A DNA stretch of 6,650 bases, from positions 1 to 6,650 of the forward strand of contig JANYKF010000087.1 in assembly GCA_025361665.1 (NCBI GenBank), given 5' to 3'. The position numbers were made by a program, and so were the translations under genes. Source of the DNA: Clostridiaceae bacterium. Its GTDB lineage: Bacteria; Bacillota; Clostridia; DSM-8532. Positions 1 through 6,422 of this stretch are shown piece after piece; the stretch's first letter is position 1; each line of letters starts with the position of its first letter. The notes under the pieces are model-generated. The model made no database searches. It was given only the letters and a program-made list of their open reading frames with translations, and was not told the origin of the DNA.

Positions 1-875
1 TAAAACGGCAGGATCATCAGGCTGAAACTGGTGATGTTCTCAACCAGGATGAAGCGTGCATATCTCGGATCATCCCGCAAAGTGACCCATGCTTCCCGGA
101 ACATGCCTGGTTTTCCATGGATTGCCGGTATTCTGTTCGGGTCAGGGATTTGCAGTGCTTCCGGATTGTTCGGTCCTCCCGGCATGCTGTGATCTTCCGA
201 TACGCATCTGTCACCGGAAACAGGCAACCCGGTAAAAGGATGTTCATCAACTGATGATTCCCGCTTTTCCCGAACCGCCCAAAATCCTATCGCTCCCAGA
301 AACAGGCCAACAGCGCCAATCAGGAAAAAAACGGCATACCGTTCCCACGTGCTGAAGGAATCTACCTTCAGCAATCGGGCGACGAGTAAACCGCCTAGCA
401 ATGCACCGATTCCCATCACAAACTGACGGGTTGCAAACAATTTTCCACGCTCCGGGGCCGTGAAGGTTCTGCCCACCAAATCCGAATAAGCCGTCCCGGC
501 CAAGCCACCGCCGACGGCAAACAGGAAGATCAGCAGGAACAGGAAAAGCAAAGCAACTGAAGGAAATCCTTCCGCCAGCTTGTAGACGGCGAATGCCATA
601 CCGGCAAATGCCAGCATCCGTGCATAGATTCCAAGCAGAAGAAAGATGCGCCTGCCTTTGTATTGTCTCATCAACCGGCTCATGGGCAGGTTGAACAGCA
701 GGGGGGCACCCAGAAGGACAGAATATATCGCTCCGAAAACGACCCGATTGTCCGTCAATTCCGATATCAGGCCTGGCAGGATGGTGTTCAATTCCATCAT
801 GGACAAGGTTACGGCAAGGAAAAACCCATGCCAAAGCCAAGGCAATTGCCGTTTTGTCTGTTCGCCAATGTGCAT
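1..875 (-). CDS. MFS transporter, N-terminal part (runs off the left edge)
   Basis: This frame reads 291 uninterrupted codons from an ATG at 875 to the window edge without a stop, so the gene is partial. The product is a polytopic inner-membrane protein of the major facilitator superfamily. Hydrophobic segments lie near residues 15-38, 46-64, 76-97, 106-130, 150-169 and 180-201, giving the six-helix N-terminal half. A motif-A-like loop (LMRQYKGRRI, residues 67-76) sits between helices 2 and 3, and a conserved-looking SDLVGRTF...ERGKLFATRQ stretch follows helix 4 (131-151). Residues 202-275 form an unusually long, Pro/Gly/Asn-rich hydrophilic loop before helix 7 starts near 276. The start is supported by AAAGGAC at 888-882, six bases upstream; an in-frame stop lies about 65 bases further upstream. 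The substrate cannot be told from sequence. It may be cotranscribed with the DUF2892 gene, 94 bases upstream. Confidence 0.88.
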   Translation of the reverse strand, partial: MHIGEQTKRQLPWLWHGFFLAVTLSMMELNTILPGLISELTDNRVVFGAIYSVLLGAPLLFNLPMSRLMRQYKGRRIFLLLGIYARMLAFAGMAFAVYKLAEGFPSVALLFLFLLIFLFAVGGGLAGTAYSDLVGRTFTAPERGKLFATRQFVMGIGALLGGLLVARLLKVDSFSTWERYAVFFLIGAVGLFLGAIGFWAVREKRESSVDEHPFTGLPVSGDRCVSEDHSMPGGPNNPEALQIPDPNRIPAIHGKPGMFREAWVTLRDDPRYARFILVENITSFSLMILPF

Positions 876-969
876 GCGACTGTCCTTTGCTGGTTTCCAT
901 GGAAGCACAGGATTGAGCCGAGAGACATACCCTGTGTTTCATTCATCGGGAATCGTCGTGATGCGGGAT

Positions 970-1164
970 CTATTTGTGCTCCTTCGTATTGATGCCAAAG
1001 GGAAGATATAGCGGACAAGTCCCCAAAAAGGCCGTGCCCAGCAAAACGATCCCCAGCAGGCCGACCCAGCGGAATCCGCTTTGCACGAACAGCAGGATCA
1101 GGATGAGGATCACACCCGCGACAATGCGAATCATCTTGTCTGTTGAACCGATGTTTTTCTTCAT
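970..1164 (-). CDS. DUF2892 family small membrane protein
   Basis: A 64-residue protein with two predicted transmembrane helices (about residues 12-28 and 33-48) and a short cytoplasmic N-terminus containing the family pattern N-x-G-x-x-D-x-x-x-R. The C-terminal GTCPLYLPFGINT (48-60) is the hallmark end of DUF2892 proteins (the YgaP membrane-domain family, PF11127), with Cys50 conserved in this context. Length is normal for the stand-alone family. The start is set by a consensus AAGGAGG at 1177-1171 with a six-base spacer. Members often accompany rhodanese or sulfur and metal stress genes, but no biochemical role is established. Here it is divergent from a metal-efflux operon and upstream of an MFS gene in the same direction, which suggests an operon with the transporter. 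I found no convincing promoter for it. Confidence 0.88.
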   Translation of the reverse strand: MKKNIGSTDKMIRIVAGVILILILLFVQSGFRWVGLLGIVLLGTAFLGTCPLYLPFGINTKEHK

Positions 1165-1249
1165 GGAATGCCTCCTTCGGTGAATAGGGTATCATTTGTC
1201 CCGGATATGGTTTTTTCGGGTAGTACATGACCGACCGTGAACAGGATCA

Positions 1250-1313
1250 TCAATCCGTCTTTACCCTTGCTGATGGTCAACAATCAACCATCCTCTGACT
1301 TTCAACGGATTGA
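1250..1313. repeat. Nested inverted repeats in the divergent region
   Basis: The outer arms are TCAATCCGT (1250-1258) and ACGGATTGA (1305-1313), a perfect 9-bp match with a 46-base loop. Inside are GATGGT (1272-1277) and ACCATC (1287-1292), a 6-bp stem with a 9-base loop. If transcribed leftward this would form part of the DUF2892 leader; as DNA it could be a protein-binding site. No T-run follows on either strand, so it does not look like a terminator. Confidence 0.45.
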
Positions 1314-1329
1314 GTGATATTATCACACA
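1311..1329. promoter_or_regulatory. Palindrome upstream of the -35 box, possible operator
   Basis: GTGATATTATCAC (1314-1326) is a perfect odd palindrome. It extends to TG...CA at 1311-1312 and 1328-1329 with a single mismatched pair (1313/1327). It ends 13 bases before the -35 hexamer at 1343. The half-site spacing is one short of a CRP/FNR-type site and the sequence does not match the TGAA-N6-TTCA metalloregulator operator, so a different regulator, possibly serving the leftward gene, is implied. The binding protein is unknown. Confidence 0.4.
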
Positions 1330-1342
1330 CTGATGAGGCACA

Positions 1343-1371
1343 TTGACAAGAAACATTCAGCGTCGTAGAAT
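1343..1371 (+). promoter_or_regulatory. Sigma-A promoter of the metal-efflux operon
   Basis: TTGACA (1343-1348) is a perfect -35 hexamer, followed by a 17-base spacer and TAGAAT (1366-1371), a -10 box with one mismatch. Transcription should begin around 1378, about 70 bases before the repressor gene's ATG. The operator begins just after the predicted start site, so a bound repressor would block promoter escape or polymerase binding. Confidence 0.82.
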
Positions 1372-1381
1372 GAAAGCATAC

Positions 1382-1414
1382 ATATGAATGATTGTTCATA
1401 TATTCATTTGAACA
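1382..1414 (+). promoter_or_regulatory. ArsR/SmtB-type operator with overlapping dyads
   Basis: ATATGAA (1382-1388) and TTCATAT (1395-1401) form a perfect 7-bp inverted repeat around six bases. This matches the TGAA-N6-TTCA layout known from smt and czr operators. The right arm also belongs to a second dyad, TGTTCA (1393-1398) with TGAACA (1409-1414), and a compact TTCA-TT-TGAA lies at 1403-1412. The position at the predicted transcription start fits autorepression by the adjacent regulator. The operator assignment is inferred from pattern and location. Confidence 0.75.
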
Positions 1415-1447
1415 GATGCAGTCCGACTTGAAAAGGAGATAGGACTT

Positions 1448-1816
1448 ATGGTGGAGGAAAGACAGGAAATGGACCGGTGCGATTGTGAAGTCATTCATGA
1501 GGACATCGTCAATCTGGTCAGGTCGAAAATGCCCTTGGAGGAGACCTTGTATGATCTGGCTGAATTGTTCAAGGTATTTGGAGATTCAACAAGAATCAAA
1601 ATCCTTTGGGCCTTGGATGAAGCTGAAATGTGCGTTTGCGACATCGCATGGCTTTTGAACATGACACAGTCGGCTATTTCCCATCAATTGCGGGTCCTGA
1701 AGCAGGCGAACCTCGTCAGAAACCGGAAAGAAGGTAAAATTGTCTTCTATTCCCTGATTGATGAGCATGTGAAACAGATCTTCAACCAAGGCCTTGAACA
1801 CACAAGGGAGCTTTGA
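1448..1816 (+). CDS. ArsR/SmtB-family metal-sensing repressor (CadC-like)
   Basis: A 122-residue winged-helix dimeric repressor that should release its operator on binding Zn(II), Cd(II) or Pb(II). The core spans about residues 33-112, with the family signature FKVFGDSTRIKIL (41-53), a recognition helix around TQSAISHQLRVL (73-84) and a beta-wing RNRKEGKIVFYSL (91-103). Both known metal sites appear intact: an alpha3N thiolate set (Cys11 and Cys13 in the N-terminal arm; Cys62 and Cys64 in the EMCVCD motif) and an alpha5 set (Asp105, His107, His118, Glu121) with SmtB/CzrA spacing. Length is normal for CadC-type proteins. The start has AAAGGAGA eight bases upstream. It is the first gene of the operon, downstream of its probable own operator. 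The exact metal preference, and hence cadC versus another symbol, cannot be settled from sequence. Confidence 0.94.
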   Translation: MVEERQEMDRCDCEVIHEDIVNLVRSKMPLEETLYDLAELFKVFGDSTRIKILWALDEAEMCVCDIAWLLNMTQSAISHQLRVLKQANLVRNRKEGKIVFYSLIDEHVKQIFNQGLEHTREL

Positions 1817-1826
1817 GGAGCGTTAA

Positions 1827-1847
1827 ATGGAAGGGATGGGGCGATGA
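1827..1847 (+). CDS. Six-codon mini-ORF coupling the repressor and ATPase genes
   Basis: This tiny frame encodes MEGMGR. It has a better ribosome site than the ATPase itself: GAGGAG at 1815-1820, overlapping the repressor gene's stop codon, then a six-base spacer to ATG. Its TGA (1845-1847) overlaps the ATPase ATG (1844-1846) as ATGA, the classic geometry of termination-reinitiation. A translational-coupling role is inferred; the peptide is unlikely to have a function of its own. The alternative is chance, with the GGGATGG at 1833-1839 acting as the ATPase's own weak ribosome site. Confidence 0.4.
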   Translation: MEGMGR

Positions 1848-4000
1848 GTGCAGTCATAAAAACAGAACTCATTCTGGAAGGATTGGATTGTTCCAGTTGC
1901 GCCATGAAAATAGAAGACAAAGTGGGAAAACTGGATCATGTGCTGCGTGCGTCTGTGAATTTTGCCACAAAAACACTTTCCGTCCAGACATCAGCCAACA
2001 TCGACCCTATCGATGTTCTGGCGAGAATTCGCCGGGTTGTCCAACAACTTGAGCCTGATATGGTCATCAGTGAAAAGCCCTCGAACCCGAAGGCTGATCT
2101 CGCAGCTGTTGTTTCGCAGGAACGAAAAGGACTGAATGCCAGGTTGCCCGGTATGACCAAATCGGAGACAATCCGGTTGGGAATGGGACTGCTGCTGTTC
2201 ATCCTCGGCATTTCATTCAAAATCACCGGTTCTGTAGAATTGGTTGTATTCCTGGCCGCCTATCTTCTCGTGGGCGCCGAAGTGCTGGTTCGTGCAGCAA
2301 AGAACATTTTCCACGGCCAGGTCTTTGATGAGCACTTCCTGATGGGCATCGCCACCATTGGGGCGTTTGCCATTCACCAATACCCGGAAGCCGTCGCGGT
2401 GATGTTGTTTTATCAAGTCGGCGTACTGGTTCAAAGGGCGGCGGTGGACCACTCCAGAAAATCCATCGGCATGCTCATGGATATCCGGCCCGATTATGCC
2501 AATGTGATGACCGGGAATGAGATTTCAAGAGTTTCCCCGGAACAAGTCGGCCTTGGCAGCATGATTGTCATCAGGCCGGGTGAGAAAGTTCCCCTTGACG
2601 GCAAAGTGCTTTCAGGCAATTCGATGCTGGACACCTCAGCAATTACCGGCGAGTCTTTGCCGCGGGAAGTGGGGCCTGAGGATGACGTATTATCCGGAAC
2701 GATCAATTTGAACGGCCTTTTGACAGTGACTGTGACAAAAGAATATGGGGAATCCACCGTTTCAAGGATTCTCGATCTGGTGCAGAATGCAAGCAGCAAA
2801 AAGGCACCCACAGAGAATTTCATCACGAAGTTCGCCCGATATTATACCCCGGCAGTCGTTTTCATTGCCCTTTCCCTTGCCTTGATCCCGCCACTGACGA
2901 TACCGGGCGCGTTATTTCCGGATTGGATTTACAGGGCACTGGTATTCCTAGTGGTTTCCTGCCCCTGCGCTCTGGTGATTTCCATTCCGCTTGGCTTTTT
3001 CGGAGGAATAGGCGGCGCATCCAAACATGGCATCCTGATGAAAGGCGCCAGCTATCTGGAAGCCCTGGGGAATGTGGATACGGTCGTCTTCGACAAAACA
3101 GGGACACTGACGAAAGGCGTATTCGCCGTAACCAAAATTCATAGTATCCTGCCCATGGAAAATCGGGATCTCCTTGAAGCAGCCGCCTATGCGGAGAGCT
3201 TTTCAACACACCCAATCGCGCGTTCCATCGTCAGGGCCTATGGGGTCAAAATCGATCAGGCACGGATAGAGACGCATGAAGAAATATCGGGTCATGGGAC
3301 AAAAGTGAAAACAGGCGGAAATGAAATCCTTGCCGGAAATGAAAAACTGATGCTCCGTGAAAATATCCGGTTCATCAGGCCTGAAGAATCGGGAACCGTT
3401 GTGCATCTGGCCATAGACGGCATCTATGCGGGATACCTCGTCATTTCGGACGAACTCAAGGAAGATTCGGTTCTTGCCGTCAGGCAACTCAGGGAAGCCG
3501 GTGTCAAAAAGCTGTTCATGCTGACGGGGGACAGCTCCATCATCGCGAATGCGATAGGAACCCGGCTGGGGCTTGATGCGGTATATGCCGATCTGCTTCC
3601 GGATCAAAAGGTAGAGGTGCTGGAAAGGCTTGACAGGCAAAAACGGAAAAAGGGCACGCTGCTGTTCGTCGGGGACGGCATCAACGATGCTCCTGTGCTG
3701 ACCCGTGCCGATGTTGGCATCGCGATGGGCGGACTGGGTTCGGATGCGGCCATCGAGGCGGCCGATGTCGTCATCATGACCGATGAACCCTCAAAGGTTG
3801 CAAGTGCCATCAGGATTGCGAAATTCACCAAACAGATCGTCTGGCAGAACATCCTGTTTGCCTTCGCCGTCAAGGGTGTGGTTCTGCTGCTTGGCGCGGG
3901 AGGGTTGGCCACCATGTGGGAGGCTGTCTTCGCCGACATGGGCGTGGCCTTGATCGCCATTTTCAATGCCATGCGGGTTTTGCATGTCAGGAATGTGTGA
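1844..4000 (+). CDS. cadA: Heavy-metal-translocating P1B-type ATPase (Zn/Cd/Pb exporter)
   Basis: A 718-residue inner-membrane pump that exports divalent soft metals using ATP. In order it shows: one N-terminal HMA domain with GLDCSSC (Cys16, Cys19); membrane helices from about 111; the actuator domain with TGES (268-271); the metal-binding CPC in a membrane helix (Cys373, Cys375); the phosphorylation motif DKTGT with catalytic Asp417; the P1B-specific His-Pro (456-457); the hinge motif TGDSS (561-565) and GDGIND (610-615); and last helices carrying Lys677 and Asp698 in ADMG. The CPC/Lys/Asp set matches subgroup P1B-2 (ZntA/CadA), which transports Zn, Cd and Pb, and not the Cu or Co subgroups. 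Length is normal and the frame is intact. It lies 27 bases after the repressor gene in the same operon, so metal induction through that repressor is expected. The start places the HMA domain at the normal position; the ribosome site is only GGGATGGGG. Confidence 0.95.
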   Translation: MSAVIKTELILEGLDCSSCAMKIEDKVGKLDHVLRASVNFATKTLSVQTSANIDPIDVLARIRRVVQQLEPDMVISEKPSNPKADLAAVVSQERKGLNARLPGMTKSETIRLGMGLLLFILGISFKITGSVELVVFLAAYLLVGAEVLVRAAKNIFHGQVFDEHFLMGIATIGAFAIHQYPEAVAVMLFYQVGVLVQRAAVDHSRKSIGMLMDIRPDYANVMTGNEISRVSPEQVGLGSMIVIRPGEKVPLDGKVLSGNSMLDTSAITGESLPREVGPEDDVLSGTINLNGLLTVTVTKEYGESTVSRILDLVQNASSKKAPTENFITKFARYYTPAVVFIALSLALIPPLTIPGALFPDWIYRALVFLVVSCPCALVISIPLGFFGGIGGASKHGILMKGASYLEALGNVDTVVFDKTGTLTKGVFAVTKIHSILPMENRDLLEAAAYAESFSTHPIARSIVRAYGVKIDQARIETHEEISGHGTKVKTGGNEILAGNEKLMLRENIRFIRPEESGTVVHLAIDGIYAGYLVISDELKEDSVLAVRQLREAGVKKLFMLTGDSSIIANAIGTRLGLDAVYADLLPDQKVEVLERLDRQKRKKGTLLFVGDGINDAPVLTRADVGIAMGGLGSDAAIEAADVVIMTDEPSKVASAIRIAKFTKQIVWQNILFAFAVKGVVLLLGAGGLATMWEAVFADMGVALIAIFNAMRVLHVRNV

Positions 4001-4189
4001 TTCCACCCGGTTATTGTTTCCCTGGAAAAGCACCATCTCTTTCCTGAAGTTTCATCCTTGGAAAAGGGCTGTCTCTTTCGAGACAGCCCCCTTCTTCATG
4101 ATCTTTTCTGGATTTCTGTCAACAGACAGCAGATCGTCCGGAAGCATCCGTGACAAATCTCGGAAACGGTGCCGAAAGACGGCAACCTG
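4001..4189. other. Convergent intergenic region
   Basis: This gap holds no gene. It contains the shared terminator (4066-4089) and two minor hairpins: CTGTC/GACAG (4116-4120 and 4125-4129) and TGCCG/CGGCA (4170-4174 and 4180-4184), the latter just past the EF-G paralogue's stop. A 21-base imperfect direct repeat, TGGAAAAG-N5-TCTCTTTC, occurs at 4023-4043 and again at 4059-4079, where the second copy forms the left arm and loop of the terminator. Confidence 0.7.
4066..4089. terminator. Bidirectional intrinsic terminator
   Basis: GGGCTGTCTC (4066-4075) pairs perfectly with GAGACAGCCC (4080-4089) around a four-base loop. Read on the minus strand, the loop is GAAA and the stem is followed by TTTTCC, a good terminator for the EF-G paralogue. 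Read on the plus strand, it is followed by CCCTTCTTC, a weaker U-tract for the metal operon. Its place between convergent genes fits dual use. Confidence 0.82.
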
Positions 4190-6277
4190 TCAATCCTCTT
4201 CCTTTTCCTCCTTGCGCAGTTTGGCGGCTTCGGCGATAACCTTCTCGGCCACCAGCGGCGGTGCCTCGTCATAACGTGCGAAAGCCTGGGTGTACCACCC
4301 CCTGCCGCCGGTCATCGAACGAAGTTCGGTCGGGTATTTGAACATCTCGGCCATGGGGACTTCGGCAGACACCATCTGGATGCCGCCTTCCTGCGAGGTC
4401 ATGCCCATGATGCGGCCGCGCCGCTTGTTCATGTCTCCGATGATGTCTCCCATATACGCATCCGGAACATACACGTCCACACTGGCAATCGGTTCCAGAA
4501 GGGCGGGGCCCGCCTGGCGGACGCCTTCCTTGAATGCCAGGTTAGCTGCAATCTTGAACGCCATTTCCGAGGAGTCGACATCATGGTATTTGCCGTCAAC
4601 AAGGGTCGCCTTCACGTGCACCATCGGATAACCGGCCAAAACGCCGTGAAGCATTGAATCGATAAGCCCCTTTTCAACAGCGGGGAAGTACTGCCTCGGC
4701 ACAGAGCCGCCGACCACTTTTTCCTCGAATGTAAGCCCTTCATCCGGGCCGGGCTCAAATTCAATCCACACGTCCCCGAACTGCCCATGGCCCCCGCTCT
4801 GTTTCTTGTGCTTGCCTTCCACCCTCACCTTCTTCTTGATTGTTTCGCGGAAAGGCACAATCGGATCAGCCAGATCGATTTCGGTTTTGAATTTGTTCCG
4901 AAGCTTGCTGGTCAGCACGTCCAGATGCTGGTCTCCAATGCCGTACAGCAAGGTCTGATGCGTTTCCGTGTTCAAATCGATGCGGAAGGTCTGATCTTCA
5001 TCCATCAAGCGGCGCAGGCCCGTGCCAATCTTGTCCTCGTCCCCCTTGGTCCTGGGCATCACGGCCATGGCGAGCATGGGCTGCGGGAAGACGATTTCTT
5101 CAAGGAGCACCGGTTTGTCTTTCGCACAAAGCGTATCGTTGGTTTCCGTTGCCGAAAGCTTCGCCACTGCTCCGATATCGCCGGTGACGAGCCGCTCGGC
5201 GGCAATCTGCTGCTTCCCCTTGATGTAGAAGAGCTGGACGACCTTCTCCATCTTCTCCTTCTTGACGTTGTATATGGTGGAATCCGGCTTCAACGTGCCT
5301 GAAATGACCTTCAGGAAGCTGATCTTCCCGACGAAGGCATCCACAACCGTCTTGAATACGATCACGGACAGCTGTTCATTTTCAGTCGTCTTCAGCACCA
5401 CGTCCGCACCGGCCGGTGTTTTCACCTTGATGGTTCCTTTTTCGACGTGGGCGGGGAAATACTTCACAATCGCGTCCATCAGCATCTTGATGCCGTCGTT
5501 GGTGATGGCCGAAGTGCAGAGGACCGGCGCGATATCGCCGGATGTGATGCCGTCATGCAGTCCGTGGAGAATCTCCTCGTCTGTGAAACTTTCTCCGGAG
5601 AAGTATTTCTCCATGAGTTCCTCATGGGTCTCGGCCACGGCCTCGATGATACCATCCCTGTATTCCTGAATCAGGGGCATCATCTTTTCCGGAATATCTG
5701 TTTCGATGACTTCCTTTCCCTTGTGGATGGCTGCTTTCATGGTGGCGACATTGACCACGCCCACTGCCTTCGCATCCTCGAAAATCGGGACTTCCAATGC
5801 GATGACGCTCTTTCCGAATGTATCCTTTAGCTGCGTAAAGACTTTCTTGAAGTCTGAATTCTCTTCATCAATTTTGCTTATCAGGAAAATGCGCGGCAGT
5901 TTCCGCTCATTGGCCGCCGCCCAGGCTTTTTCCGTACCCACTTGGACGCCGTCTTTGCCGCCGGCCAGAATCAGGGCGCCGTCCGCCACAATCAGACCCT
6001 GTTTTTGTTCTCCGACGAAATCGAAATAACCGGGTGTGTCGATGAGATTAATCTTGAAACCGGCCCACTCAACAGGCGCGATGGAGGTCCCGATGGAGAA
6101 TTTCCGCCGGATTTCCTCCGCGTCGAAATCCATCACGGTATTGCCGTCCACAACCGTGCCGAACCGGTCGGTTGCGCCGGTCAGGAACAGCATGGATTCG
6201 GCCAGTGTTGTTTTGCCCGCACCGCCATGCCCAAGCAGACAGACGTTGCGGATGCTTTCAGCCCCATAGTCTTTCAT
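4190..6277 (-). CDS. fusA: Elongation factor G-like translational GTPase (FusA2-type paralogue)
   Basis: A 695-residue cytoplasmic GTPase with the full five-domain EF-G architecture. Visible motifs: P-loop GHGGAGKTT (16-24), DTPG (80-83), G4 as SKID (134-137) and SA of G5 (256-257). A G'-type insertion follows at about 145-245. Domain II is near 285-390 and domain III near 395-470 (GIGDQHLDV, 446-454). Domain IV (about 475-595) has SGGHGQFG (494-501) and YHDVDSSEMAFK (564-575), and domain V runs to the acidic-basic C-terminus. Canonical EF-G drives tRNA-mRNA translocation and ribosome recycling; paralogues of this type, lying outside the str operon as here, have less certain roles. The RATDRFG/DFD...EEIRRKFSI-like switch region (TGATDRFG, 33-40) is typical of the paralogue and unlike classical EF-G. 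The start at 6277 is chosen for AAAGGGGGAG at 6292-6283; an in-frame GTG 31 codons upstream lacks a ribosome site. The Ser in G4 is unusual. Confidence 0.94.
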   Translation of the reverse strand: MKDYGAESIRNVCLLGHGGAGKTTLAESMLFLTGATDRFGTVVDGNTVMDFDAEEIRRKFSIGTSIAPVEWAGFKINLIDTPGYFDFVGEQKQGLIVADGALILAGGKDGVQVGTEKAWAAANERKLPRIFLISKIDEENSDFKKVFTQLKDTFGKSVIALEVPIFEDAKAVGVVNVATMKAAIHKGKEVIETDIPEKMMPLIQEYRDGIIEAVAETHEELMEKYFSGESFTDEEILHGLHDGITSGDIAPVLCTSAITNDGIKMLMDAIVKYFPAHVEKGTIKVKTPAGADVVLKTTENEQLSVIVFKTVVDAFVGKISFLKVISGTLKPDSTIYNVKKEKMEKVVQLFYIKGKQQIAAERLVTGDIGAVAKLSATETNDTLCAKDKPVLLEEIVFPQPMLAMAVMPRTKGDEDKIGTGLRRLMDEDQTFRIDLNTETHQTLLYGIGDQHLDVLTSKLRNKFKTEIDLADPIVPFRETIKKKVRVEGKHKKQSGGHGQFGDVWIEFEPGPDEGLTFEEKVVGGSVPRQYFPAVEKGLIDSMLHGVLAGYPMVHVKATLVDGKYHDVDSSEMAFKIAANLAFKEGVRQAGPALLEPIASVDVYVPDAYMGDIIGDMNKRRGRIMGMTSQEGGIQMVSAEVPMAEMFKYPTELRSMTGGRGWYTQAFARYDEAPPLVAEKVIAEAAKLRKEEKEED

Positions 6278-6282
6278 GGCAA

Positions 6283-6292
6283 CTCCCCCTTT
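6283..6292 (-). promoter_or_regulatory. Ribosome binding site deciding the EF-G paralogue start
   Basis: AAAGGGGGAG lies five bases before the ATG at 6277. It fixes the start codon, since the longer reading from the GTG at 6370 would place 31 extra residues of leader sequence in front of a normal EF-G N-terminus. Confidence 0.8.
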
Positions 6293-6397
6293 CAGCCTGC
6301 CAACCCAAGGACAGGCCAACACCCCAAGCCGTCCCGGTTTGCCGGATCCGGCTTCAGCCTTGATTCTCACGCAAAAACTCGCAATCGCAAATTTTAA

Positions 6398-6422
6398 TGC
6401 AGGATTCCAATGGAATCCTGCA
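6398..6422. repeat. 25-base perfect palindrome in the EF-G leader
   Basis: Arms TGCAGGATTCCA (6398-6409) and TGGAATCCTGCA (6411-6422) are perfectly complementary around a single base. As RNA it would form an 11-bp hairpin with a three-base loop, beginning about 14 bases after the predicted start of transcription. As DNA it could be a repressor operator just downstream of the promoter. No T-run follows (TTAAAATTT), so it is not an ordinary attenuator. Confidence 0.7.

Larger units (their letters stand above)
1165..1447. other. Divergent intergenic regulatory region
   Basis: This 283-base stretch separates the leftward DUF2892 gene from the rightward metal operon and has no credible gene. It contains the DUF2892 ribosome site (1171-1177), a 9-bp inverted repeat enclosing a smaller hairpin (1250-1313), a 19-base dyad (1311-1329), the operon promoter (1343-1371), the operator cluster (1382-1414) and the repressor gene's ribosome site (AAAGGAGA, 1432-1439). 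A leftward promoter should lie here, but I see only weak hexamers. Confidence 0.8.

Noticed and set aside
247..942. A 231-codon minus-strand frame over the MFS gene
   Set aside because: It is a shifted frame of the MFS gene: rich in Cys, Arg and His with no membrane pattern, whereas the neighbouring frame gives a clear MFS protein.
809..1228. A 139-codon minus-strand frame spanning the DUF2892 gene and the start of the MFS gene
   Set aside because: It is out of frame with two recognisable proteins that each have their own ribosome site.
1314..1326. CRP or FNR binding site
   Set aside because: The TGA/TCA half-sites are separated by one base fewer than in CRP/FNR sites, and the FNR TTGAT core is absent.
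4787..5302. A 171-codon plus-strand frame antisense to the EF-G paralogue
   Set aside because: It resembles the codon shadow of a GC-rich third-position gene on the other strand, with no ribosome site or family match.
6278..6370. N-terminal extension of the EF-G paralogue from a GTG at 6370
   Set aside because: The GTG has no ribosome site, the extra 31 residues do not look like an EF-G N-terminus, and the ATG at 6277 has a strong AAAGGGGGAG.
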